From Nematostella vectensis (taxonomy: Eukaryota > Cnidaria > Anthozoa > Actiniaria > Edwardsiidae), in assembly GCF_932526225.1 (NCBI RefSeq), contig NC_064047.1, positions 8,855,994 to 8,919,993 of the forward strand: 64,000 nucleotides of DNA, written 5' to 3'. Shown here one piece after another: positions 11,500 through 22,075 of this stretch. Each line of letters begins with the position of its first letter. The first letter of the stretch is position 1. The position numbers were made by a program, and so were the translations under genes. The notes beneath the pieces were generated by a model. The model was not told the origin of the DNA, did not search any database, and worked only from the letters and a program-made list of their open reading frames with translations.

Positions 11500-13800
11500 C
11501 ATTTTCGTGCTGCCTTGGCGGTTATGTTGTTTAACCAATTTATGCCAATAGCAAAATACTTAAATGGAGAAAAAGGGCGCTAGAGGCCTTATGAACTTAA
11601 ATCACAAATCGTCTCTTTTTAAACTCCAAACTCTAATACGCAATTGAATACGCTAATGAAAAACTGGGTCTTATGAAGATAGATCTTATTCAACCACTAA
11701 ACTGTTCACTTATGTTAATTGTAAACCAGTCTGAGGGAAGAAAAATGAATCGTTTATGGATAAGACATTAAAAATTAAAAAAAGGACCACCGGTAATGTA
11801 TTTTTTCACCATATAATAGAACCCGAAAACCCCACAGGCAATAACGAGGGAGCGCGGAAAGCGAATCAATTTCACAACGGAACCTCAGTGGGGTGTAGAT
11901 TAGAATTACCGACTTATTGCTAAGAAACGCACGTCAGATTAAATAAAACATCGGAAGACAGAGGATGTTGTGTTTCTGGAGAGAAGCCTAACTGGTATTA
12001 ACTTGTATGCCTTTAGCGCCGTGTTAAAAATAAAAGGGAGAGGGGAGGGGGTTAAAGGTCTTGGGTGACGAGTTTTTCATGGGACACGATTTATTTATTG
12101 GCCCGCCGTTTAATTAAAGGCGTTAGATAGCCTGAATGATCTCACAAGAATTGGTTCTTTAGGCCTTTCGCTACAAAAACAATTCGTAAAGTTTTAAGAC
12201 CTCAGATTAAAACTAGATGAGTAAATAAACGAGGTAAGATGAAACATGCTGATTCCCCCTCACCCCTCTTTCCATGGTTGTCAGGGATAGAATTCAAATG
12301 AGCAGCGCATCTGCTTAATGCCCTTTTGAGAGGCTTGTGCGAAATGATTTGAGAGCCGATGAGTCGCTAATACGATAACGGGGGAAATCGGTCAACAAGG
12401 AATATTCACTCGCGAGCTATGTCACTCGAAAGACATAGCAAAAGAACGACATAATAACAAAGTGCTTCGCTAAATTGGATAGCTTGTCTGTCAATTCTCT
12501 TACGTACAGGAGGTAGGTAAAGCTCTTCTTTTAGGGAATTGCAAAATATTGTGGTGTAATTTAGTTATGGTAGAAAACGCAAAAAGCAAGTGTGTTTATT
12601 CTTTTTTTCATTAATTACACGTAAGAAAGTAACATATGGATCGTTGGATACGAAAATGTTTGAAACATTAATATCTGACGAGATAAGTGTTATGGCGACA
12701 GCGGTGTTCCTTTTATTAAAAAAAAATGAAATCAAACGTAATAATAACAAGAAGAGAGAAGAAAAAATACGTTTTTTTTTGTCTGCGGCCAAACACTTAG
12801 ATGTTAAAAGCAAAGGCGCGAAATCGGGACTTCTAAAAGACTAAAATCTTAAACGAAATTTAGTGGTCCAAGAGGATTCAGTATCTCTGGTTTACAGCAT
12901 TTGGATGCGATTTAGAAAAGAGAAAAAAGGAAAAAAAAAGAAATATTAGAACAAAATGGAAGAGAAAAGTACACATAAATACCACTTTACTTTTAACTTT
13001 TAAAAATGACAATTACATTTAAAATTTTTTCATTGAATTAGCAATTAGACCATCTTGGTATTTTCATTTTAAAACTTAACGCAGTAATTTTTATGAAATA
13101 TCATTTTAGCAGGCTGTTCTGTTTACCTTTTTCTCTATGTGCAACGAAACAAAAATTGTTGATAACGCACATCGGGGAATTGGAGGGTTTACATCACAAT
13201 CAATTCACTTAGACAGTATAATGAATTCCTCATATTGTTTGCGACCACCATAGATCTTTTAAGATATGTGATCTAAAAGCTTTTAGTCGGTGCTTCCAGC
13301 CACTATTTAAGGTAGCAAGTAAAACGTTTAAAAAGAGTTCAGCCACGAAATCTTTATAAGCCACTAAATAACCAGTCATTAACGAGGAAAACACCGCAAA
13401 AATGCGACGGTATTAAAAAGAAATATATATATATATATATATTTTTTCATTTTCATTTATCATGCTAGTAAGATCGAGGGAAAAAGTATAAGCAGCTGCG
13501 TTCAATAAGAATTGCGTGGATTGTAGGAGGACACGAACACTTTAATTGGCGCTTTACCCTCAATAACGACATAAGCAAAACATGAAAAACAGAATGCAAT
13601 CTTTTTTTTTCATAAGAACGTCTAATTTTGTACCTGGGTTTTGAAATAGGGTATAGTTAAACAAATGTTAGTCCAGTAGCCAAATACAAAACTGGGATTG
13701 GCTTGTAGACTATATCGTCTTTTATCAAGCATTCATTCATTCATTCATTTTTTTATTTTGCACTATTTTGAATAAGATAAAGAATATTTGGATACAGGTA
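11500..13800. other. Non-coding spacer
   Basis: No gene supported. Holds poly-A/T-rich stretches (12720-12780), an (AT)n microsatellite at about 13423-13442 and an ATTC/CATT run near 13732. Open frames at 12565-12844 on both strands come from AT-rich low-complexity sequence. Confidence 0.5.
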
Positions 13801-13858
13801 GAAAAAAGGGGAAGTTAACTATTTACGGTACTTAAGAAGAAAAAAAAATTTAAGGTGC

Positions 13859-13899
13859 GCAGTGACCATAGAAGCATAAGCTTTCGAGATGGTCACTGC
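13859..13899 (-). other. Hairpin near the 3' end of the LINE
   Basis: An 11-base perfect stem (GCAGTGACCAT / ATGGTCACTGC) encloses an AAGCTTATGC-containing loop. It lies downstream of the reverse-transcriptase stop on the LINE's coding strand, beyond a poly-A/TAA microsatellite. Structured 3' ends are used by some CR1/L2-type elements for template recognition, but whether it belongs to the LINE or to flanking DNA is uncertain. Confidence 0.4.
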
Positions 13900-14062
13900 C
13901 ACAGTCAGATTTCGAGGGTCTTACAGGATATTATTATAATATTATTATAATATTATTATTATTATTATTTTTTTTTTTTTTTTTACAATATATAATATAT
14001 ACATAAACAAAATATAATATTTTAGAGTGAGGAAAAGTAAATCTGGCCAGGGTGGATCAATA

Positions 14063-16060
14063 TTAATTCTGATTATTTAATAAATGCAATTTCAGTTGTT
14101 CTATGAAGGAATTGTAAGGTAAGGACTTAATGCAATTTGGTATTTTTTCCCAAAATCTAGAAGACATGGCTGTAAATTTAGTTAATCCATAATTGGTTTT
14201 GGAAGCTGGCCTAAAGAGATTGCCTTTGGAAGCATATCTGGTATTATGTGAGTGAACTTGAGTGGCAGGCAGGATTAGATTACATAATGGCTTAGGCATA
14301 GTATCAGGAAAGTGTTGGAGCTTATAAACAAGAGATGATATCCTTAGATTATGTATGTTATCAAGATTCAGGATCCTAAGCAGTTGGTAATAATTCGATG
14401 GACTTTCCCTTTGGGGAGCAAAGAAAATAGAGCGAATGCATTTATTCTGCTTCGTTTTGATAGGGCGAAGCCGTGTTTGGCTTGCCGAGCCCCAGCTCAT
14501 TATACCATAAGAAATATATGGGTAAATTAAATTATAGTATAGTTGTGTTAAAGTAGTCAGGGGAAGAAAATAACGTAACTTGGAAATGATTCCAAGATTT
14601 TTTGCGAGGCATTTATTAACATGATTTAGTTGTGAATTCCATTTGAGATGTTCATCAATAAAGACACCTAAGTATTTTATGTTGTTAGTATTCTTTATAC
14701 CATATGCTGTTAAGTCAATAGAAACACTTTTTCTGGGGGAGGTGACAGTGATATGATGAGTTTTCTTAAAATTAATGGACAACTTATTAGCGTTACAGTA
14801 TTTGATGACATTGTCTAATTCACTATTAACAGTGGTTTCTAAATCTTTGGGGTTTTTTGAAGTATAAAATAGATTTGTATCATCTGCAAATATTCTAAAT
14901 TTCAGTTTCTTAGAAGAGTTGGGGAGATCATTAATATATAAGAGGAATAATAAGGGACCAAGGGTAGATCCTTGAGGAACTCCGCAAGAGATTGGTAGCA
15001 TAGATGATTCCGCATTGCCAATTTTGACAAACTGATGACGATTAGAGAGATAACTAGAAAACCATTTTGCGGGGGTTCCCCTGACTCCATATTTGTACAT
15101 TTTAGCTAATAAGATGTCGTGGTTAATAGTATCAAATGCCTTTGAAAAATCTAAGAAAATAGCACATGTAGTCATACCTTGGTCAATAGAAGACTTGAGG
15201 GTCTCAACAGTTTCTAATATGGCATGTTCGGTTGAATGGCCTTTCCGAAATCCAAATTGAAATTCAAATAAAATTTTATGTTTTTCAAGAAAAAAAATCA
15301 GCTGGTTGTAGATAAGCTTCTCAAGAATCTTGCTAAATGAACAGATTATTGATATTGGTCTATAATTCCCTGGTTCAGTGGCATCCCCACTTTTATATAT
15401 AGGAGTAACCCTTGAGATTTTGAAAATATCAGGGACTTCACCACTTGCTATAGATTCATTATAAATGGCAGTAAAGGGAGAGGCTAGGATGGATGCTGAC
15501 AATTTTATAAATTTATTAGGAATAGTAATATATGATTTATTTTCATTAAGAGATGCAAAAAGTAAAAAAACCTGTGCTTCTGAAACTGGAGACATAACAA
15601 AAGAAGAAGTTGTAGATTGTTTAATATAGGATGTAGGAGATATGGATTTGTCATCTTTAATTTGGGAAGCTAGATTGGTTCCTACATTTGTAAAAAATTT
15701 GTTCAACTGATCAGCAATATCAGAAGGATTGGTAAACGACCTATTTCCTGAAGTAATGCGACTAGGAGCACTTTGCCCCTTTGTTTTCCTTTGTATCAGC
15801 TTGCCGATTAATTTCCAGGTAGCTTTGAGGTTGTTTTTACAGCTAATAAATTGAGAATGGAAATATTCCTTTTTACTTTTGTTGAGAAGATGTGATAAAG
15901 TATTAGAATATTGCTTGTATGCTATTACTTTTTCTTGGTTTTTGCTAAAAAAGTGACTTCGGTACATTTTTTGCTTGTGCTTTATTGATTTTAAGATGCC
16001 ATTGGTAATCCATGGTTTACTAAGCAATCGATTTACAGAGGTTGGTAACACTTGTAACAC
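14063..16060 (-). mobile_element. 5'-truncated non-LTR retrotransposon (CR1/L2/Jockey-like), intact reverse transcriptase
   Basis: A 665-codon frame encodes the RT half of a LINE ORF2. The order is a basic N-terminal region, RT motif 'YRPISII' (about 233-239), DFSKAFD (304-310), 'GVPQGSTLGPLLF' (360-372), catalytic FADD (391-394) and a C-terminal region with 'YLGVFIDEHLKWNSQ'. It opens with an alternative start codon and 'KPWITNGI', a sequence that normally follows the endonuclease domain, so the endonuclease and ORF1 are missing. This is the usual result of incomplete reverse transcription. After the stop come a poly-A stretch and a TAATAATA microsatellite. The lack of stops across the RT suggests fairly recent insertion. 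It cannot move by itself. Confidence 0.9.
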
Positions 16061-18596
16061 TATTTAGGTACATGTAAAAAAACGCGCTATCATGTACAAA
16101 AAAGCAGTTTCTTTTTAGTGTATATAAATATATGATACCCAATAAATGCTAAAAAAGAGAATTAAACAAATGAACAATAGCAATAATATTTAAGGCTTAC
16201 TATGGACACAATTTTAGAAAGTTTAGAACGCATCACACACTAACAAAAGCAATATTTCGCTGCTATCTGAACCTCGGCATGCCAGCATGGAATTAGGATT
16301 TGGTGAAATCTCAGGCTGGACGTACGTATAAAAAGGGTTCTTATAAAAAAAAGTGTATGCAAAACAACTATAACAACAATGCTCATTTACATATGGATCA
16401 CGATAAAAAGACCCTAAAGCCCACGAACAATCTTTGGTTGACAACTACAATTGACCGTGTAAATAGGCCAGCAAATAATTGTCAGTATTCAAAATTTTTA
16501 TACAAAAGCATACTTTTGAACAGCAAAATAATTGTCAATTTTTAATTTTTAGCATCTAAACTAGCAATTTCCCATGTGTGACAATATTTAATTGCTGGGA
16601 AAAGGCAAACTTGCTAGCTTTTGAAAAACTAAAGTTGCCACATAAAAACTGCCGTCTTTGCGTTTCTACAAATAAAAATTGCGGGCCCAACCACACGACC
16701 AACTATAGCTGTCAACTAAAAATTGCTCGTGTAGATGGAGCTTAAGTTTATGTCTCGTTATTTGTTCGAGTTATTGAGGTAAACATTGGTGTTCGAGAAA
16801 AAAATATATTGATATAAACGAGTTATGGATGGTTCTAGTTACGTATACTTGAAAAGAAGAAATTTAAGAATAAATCAGTGTTTTCTAGTGTCAAGAAGCT
16901 TTTCCTTGATTTCTCCGAACTTTCCACAAGGAAACCAGACAATGAAATAAATTACGTCTGACAGTCTTGCAGATTTCACTCTTATTCGCGAAATCATCGC
17001 GTTCCCCATAAAAAGAAAGGAATACAGAACTAGGAACTTTCTTCCATATCAATACCATGCGGAGAGAACTTCCACTTCTATCGGCTGTTTTGAAGATGCG
17101 ATGGGTTGGGTTTGAGAATTTCTTGACATAATTTGTCTTCTAACATTGAATAAAGTAAATAAGAGACGCGTAGACTAAGAATTTTCAATACTAGTTGAGC
17201 GTTTTCTTGGGGTGTTTAGTTTTTTGTCTTGCTAAAAACATCTTATGGAATACAATCTCTACACGAAGCCTGGTGATAGGAGCGGAAAATGGTTGACAGA
17301 TTGAATAAGGTTATTCAAGGGATACAAATGATGCATAAAAGACAAAATATGTAACTGTATTCTCAATAAATGGCAATCATAAATGGACAAGTAATTTCGA
17401 AATGAAATAACATTTTGAAATACGAAGAAAAAAGGAAGATTTAAGTGAAGGTTGAAATTTAAATGATGTTCATATTTTTATTTGACGTCGAATCCCGATA
17501 GATCTCCTTCTATGTATTTTGAGAGATTCTTCACATGTAATACATAAAGGTCGGAAATTGCATTATGGCTCTCCTTTCGGCATTGTTTCATTTATAAAAG
17601 AAACATTACACTTCTAGCCTTCTATCTAAAAACTGTAAATCTTGCTTATAAGGATTTCGATGGTGTTCAAGAGCGAAATAGGGAGGTGCAGGCAAGATTC
17701 GAGAAAACATGTTTTAGGATTTTATATCAAGGCCATAAAATGCTCTTTTGTCATGCATAAAATAATCATTTCCCATAAATGCATCACATTTCTTTAAATA
17801 ATTACAAGCTATTAAATATCAATCGCACCTTTATTGTCCTTTCATTTATTTTTCATTAAAACTGCTTAGTATAATAGTCTAAAACCAACCTAGTATGTTC
17901 CTTTTTGAATTTTTTAGGGGAGGGGGTATTATTAAAAAAAAATTCATATTAGTCTTTGACGTGAATCGTCTTATTACACGTCTTCTGACATGTCAATTTA
18001 TTATATCCTCCGTACTCGAATTTTAAGAACCTGTTTTAAAATGCGGTTTCTAGCATTCGTCTTTCAAAATGGCTTTCAATTTCCATTACAAAATTCATAA
18101 CTTCTGTCAGAAAGTCCTCAAGTAAACAAAAGGTTCTAGTAAAAATAAACAGGGAGATATTCTCCTTACAAAAAAACTAAAGAAAAACAGAACATTGGTA
18201 ATGTTAAGCAACACCCAATCAAGGATATCCTGAAGTTTTAATGGCCCTATTCACAAAATGTTAATTTAGGCTTTGAACATGGTTGATATGTCTTAAATTA
18301 TCAAATACGTGGGAAGAATAATTGAAGAGAAACCGGATAAATGGTACTCGAATAAAGTGGCACTCCAAATGGGTCGGAGCGAGCTACGAGCGAATAGATG
18401 TTTGAATAGATGTATTTGAGCGCGATGACTGCTGTTTGAATTATAAATGGCTTAATATCACTTAAATAAGTCCAGTTGCCATAGAAACACTCGTATGAAT
18501 GGCATAAATGGAGTAGTCTGCATTAATCTATGTTAAGCACTACCTTAGGAAAACATGCCCACTCTGTACAAATAATTATGTTTTTTTTCCTCGCAG
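16061..18596. other. Non-coding stretch upstream of the KCTD gene
   Basis: AT-rich, no supported gene. The last bases (TTTTTTTTCCTCGCAG, ending at 18596) form a good splice acceptor, so an upstream KCTD exon, coding or 5' UTR, may lie in this stretch. I could not identify it. Confidence 0.45.
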
Positions 18597-18641
18597 CTGA
18601 GAACAGTACCATTCAAGAAGAAGGCAACCGTGAGGTGCAAA

Positions 18642-19418
18642 ATGGCGTCTGCATTCAACCAGGATTACTTCGGAAAACCTTACCCCAAGAAGCTTTTCCC
18701 TGAAAATATTGAATTGAATGTTGGAGGGAAGTACTTCTCGACCTCTGTTTTTACACTTACAAGGATAAAGGATTCACTACTTGGGCGAATTTTCAGCGGA
18801 AGGCAGAGCGAATTGGATAAAGACAACAGCGGCAAATACTTCATTGATCGAGACGGCTTTTTGTTTAGGTACATCCTCGATTACCTTCGTAGCAAGGCGT
18901 TACACATTCCTGAGAAATTCGACGAAATAGAACGGCTTAAAATGGAAGCTGATTTCTACGAATTGGAAGATCTGAGACAAAGATTGGATCGCTTGACAAG
19001 CGGGGAAATCAGCCCTAAGATCTCCGAAGGAGGAAAGCATGGTTACATTTCCTTGCACATTCGCAGCACGTTTGCGTTTGGTCGTTCAGGACAAGCAGAC
19101 GTTAATTTTCGCAAGTTACAGCGTATTTGCGTATGCGGTAGGGTGTCTTTGCTGAAAGAAGCATTCGGAGATTCGCTTAACATGACACGAGATCCAAATC
19201 AAAACGCCATGCATTACACGAGCAGATTTTACTTAAAGTACAACCAACTGGAACGAGCATTTATGCAGCTACGAAGCTCTGGGTTTGAAATTGTCTCTTC
19301 AGAAGGCGGTAAAACAGGAGATGTTGCTTCTCCAAAGAGCGACGAGGAAAAATGGGAACATTTCACGATCTACTACTTTGTGAGAAAACCAGTAATTCAA
19401 AACAAAACAGAGATATAA
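18642..19418 (+). CDS. KCTD8/12/16-type BTB(T1)-H1 protein, predicted GABA-B receptor auxiliary subunit
   Basis: Single coding exon, 258 aa. Residues 23-115 form a T1/BTB domain (IELNVGGKYFSTSVFTLTR; DRDGFLFRYILDYLR), which makes a pentameric ring in this family. Residues 133-248 match the H1 domain found only in KCTD8, 12 and 16 (GYISLHIRSTFAFGR; RYTSR-like 'HYTSRFYLKYNQLE'). In vertebrates these proteins bind the GABA-B2 tail and capture G-beta-gamma, shaping desensitisation. No H2 extension is present, as in KCTD12. The first ATG has a good context (AAAATGG). However, the frame stays open back to a splice acceptor at 18596, so an upstream coding exon is possible. AATAAA at 19839-19844 is a candidate polyadenylation signal. 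Confidence 0.92.
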   Translation: MASAFNQDYFGKPYPKKLFPENIELNVGGKYFSTSVFTLTRIKDSLLGRIFSGRQSELDKDNSGKYFIDRDGFLFRYILDYLRSKALHIPEKFDEIERLKMEADFYELEDLRQRLDRLTSGEISPKISEGGKHGYISLHIRSTFAFGRSGQADVNFRKLQRICVCGRVSLLKEAFGDSLNMTRDPNQNAMHYTSRFYLKYNQLERAFMQLRSSGFEIVSSEGGKTGDVASPKSDEEKWEHFTIYYFVRKPVIQNKTEI

Positions 19419-21269
19419 AAAAGCAGTTTAGATTTAAAATATAGACTCTTCAAAGTTGCAACAGGAACGTACTCGTTTAAAATTGGATTAGCTTATGAAT
19501 GCAAATTACTTTATTCTGTGATTCGTCAAATAGTAAATCACAATTTTCTCCTTAACTACTTATGAAAGAGAGGTAAAAGAACATGTTTGACACCTTCTTG
19601 CAGTAATGGGAAACGGTGAAATCATATAAAATTCTCCTTTTATCATTTCCACTTTTTTATTCTCGACATGTTTCATTTAGCGAAGGAAAAGAAAGTGATT
19701 TTAATCCTTCGCAACTGAAATAACACAAAAAATAAATACATGTATAACATTTAATTTCTGAAGATAATTTAGGTGAGTGTTCGGGAGAAAAACTAATTTT
19801 CGTAGCTCAAACTTGTTGGCCTTTTTATAGTATTAGACAATAAAAAAATAAAATATGTACTGTAATTTGTTGTTGCTATTATTACTTATATGCTTTGCGG
19901 AGGATTCACGCAAGCTACTTTTTTTAATTTCCTTCGTGGAATAATGACATTGAGTTGACATATGTCTATAGTTGATCCCGAGGCAATCATTTTTTTGTGT
20001 GGGAATAAAAAATATTATACTACGGTCGTAGACAATAATTCTTAAACATTAAAAAAAAATAATAGATACTCGGTATAAGATCAGCTCTATAGCATTACCA
20101 AAGAACAAAAAATCATTTACAAATCTCGTTCAAACGTTCTCTCAAAAGTGATATTTCCAATCTCCCAACAAACCCCGAAGCATCATATATCATATTGTCG
20201 TTCTTGGTTGTCTTATCGTTAAATTGGTTCGTTAAGAAGGAAATGTCACAGAATTACATAAGGATAACAATGGTGTTTCTAAGATCATTATCCCCATTGA
20301 AGAATTGAAAGGGATTTTAGCGCTAATGGGTCTTTTAAAAGGAGAAATGGAAAATGAAAAAAATATATCTTTATAGAATTCCAAATGTTTTCAAATGTAG
20401 ATAGTCTATTTAACTCATTTACCAACAGTCACTAGAAATAAGAATTTTTTTTTCGCTTTTTATCTTTCTCCTTCATCGTTCTAATGTACAGGATATCTCG
20501 AAAAATGTTTGTTTGATTCGCAAACGCAAGCACTAATCATTAGTTGGCTGTATGACAGAGGCAGCAAAATGGCATAGTAACTTCTTCCACTAAGTCTTAC
20601 TTTCGTATACAAATAAATATAAATTAATAAAGATAGTATTGTGCTTAGAGTAGAGGATCCAGGGGGTGGTTAAGCGGTTGATTTGTCACACCACCTTTGG
20701 TCAAATTTCAGGTACTCTTTGTATTCTTATATCCTCAACTTCATTAACTGTTAAATTTTTGTATGTTTTTGTCCATGTCATCTCCTCTTCTAAAGTCATC
20801 CACTTTTTATGAACTTCTTCATTCGCCACTGGCTTGATTAAATAACATATTTGTTCATATTTGTTAGTAACATGAGATTGTCAAAGAAATAGCTAGTCAG
20901 TAATAGGCCGTCATTCAAAAAAGTAAAAAAAAAAAAAAACGAAATCAATAAAGTATATAAAATCAGCGAGTGTCATTATCACTTTCCTTAAAAAAACATA
21001 TAGATGCATACAATACCATGGACTTTTTTCGACACGACAACGCGTTAAAAAAAATAAAAGGAAACGTATAAATCTAAATAATAAAAGGAAATATACCAAC
21101 AGAAAATCTTCTGCCGGAAGAATTCATTGAAATAAAAGTGTTTTTCTTAAGACAGAAGAGAGCCACAATGGGTGGCTAAATGAATTAGCAAATAGAAATA
21201 ACAGAACTAAAGGGAATCGCACTTCAAGTCAAGAGACACGGAGTCCATGCTGCTCTGTTCTAAAAAGAC
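19419..21269. other. Intergenic space between converging KCTD and CDC40
   Basis: AT-rich with no supported gene. A weak tRNA-like segment at about 20660-20715 has an A-box-like GGTGGTTAAGCGGTTGA and a decayed B-box (GGTCAAATTTCAGG), perhaps an old SINE. Confidence 0.45.
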
Positions 21270-21275
21270 TTTATT
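21270..21275 (-). terminator. Candidate polyadenylation signal of CDC40
   Basis: AATAAA on the minus strand about 750 bases after the CDC40 stop codon, downstream of the tandem array. Another AATAAA is embedded in the last coding codons of the gene and is unlikely to be the one used. Confidence 0.35.
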
Positions 21276-21679
21276 TACATTCTGAAAGAGCTAAATGAAC
21301 ATTCTACAAACAAGTAATATTTCACGACATGTTGACTTTCTTAATTGAGATAGATTTTGCGCGGGCTTCCTGTGGTGGGGAGCGCAAAAGAGTTTTTTCC
21401 CCGCTATTCACCTTGCATAAGTCAAAAGGCCTCCACTTCCCCCCCATTTCCCCTTCTCAAGATTACACCCGTCTTAACAGGAAACCCACAATTAAAAAAG
21501 TGTATAAATACTAAAAAATATGCAAAGAAATCAGAATCTAACTTCTAGAATCACTGCGAGAGTTTTCGGTCTTCAGGTTTAAACAGGTGCCATAATGTCA
21601 TCAATTCAAAACATCAAGCTTATCTTTATGCGGTCCCAGTCAAGCCTCGCCGTCTTCAGACAGGTATCAAGCCTTGAAA

Positions 21680-22075
21680 CATCCAGTAGTCCTAATACTT
21701 CACGAGCCAATCCATGGCACAGGTATCCCTCATGTATTACTCCCAATACTCACAACCACAGGTACACCAAATGAGGACATGAAATAGCCCAGTACTTTAT
21801 AAGATGTTTCCGGACACAGAAAGTTCACGTTGAGGATGTGTGACTAGTCCAAATACTTTATGAGTAGTTCAAGTCACGGGATTCCTGTGTCGATGACGTT
21901 ACACTAGTGCCAGTACTTTATGAGCGGTACAAATCACAGGTTCCCCACACCGAAGATATTATTAATAGTCCCAGTGCTTTATGAGGGGGTACAAACCACA
22001 GGTTTCCCGTGTTGATAACGTTATAACTAGTCCCAGTATTTTATTAGCCCGTCCCAGCCACAGGTAACAACTTTG
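21680..22075 (-). repeat. Degenerate ~60-bp tandem array that includes the CDC40 stop codon
   Basis: On the + strand the word (A)CTAGTCCCAGTA(C/T)TTTAT recurs near 22026, 21966, 21903, 21843, 21785 and, more weakly, about 21737 and 21684. Each is followed about 20 bases later by CCACAGG(T)-like sequence. The copy at 22026 is the reverse complement of the last CDC40 codons and stop. The spacing is about 60 bases, with similarity fading away from the gene. Confidence 0.8.

Noticed and set aside
11273-11551. Two ORFs on opposite strands with nearly the same peptide
   Set aside because: The identity is forced by the palindrome; no start context, domain or splice support.
12565-12844. ORFs on both strands of about 80 codons
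   Set aside because: AT-rich Lys/Asn and Phe/Leu low-complexity sequence without motif or splice context.
20660-20715. Possible functional tRNA gene
   Set aside because: Only an A-box-like word and a decayed B-box are present; no cloverleaf could be paired by eye. At most a SINE relic.
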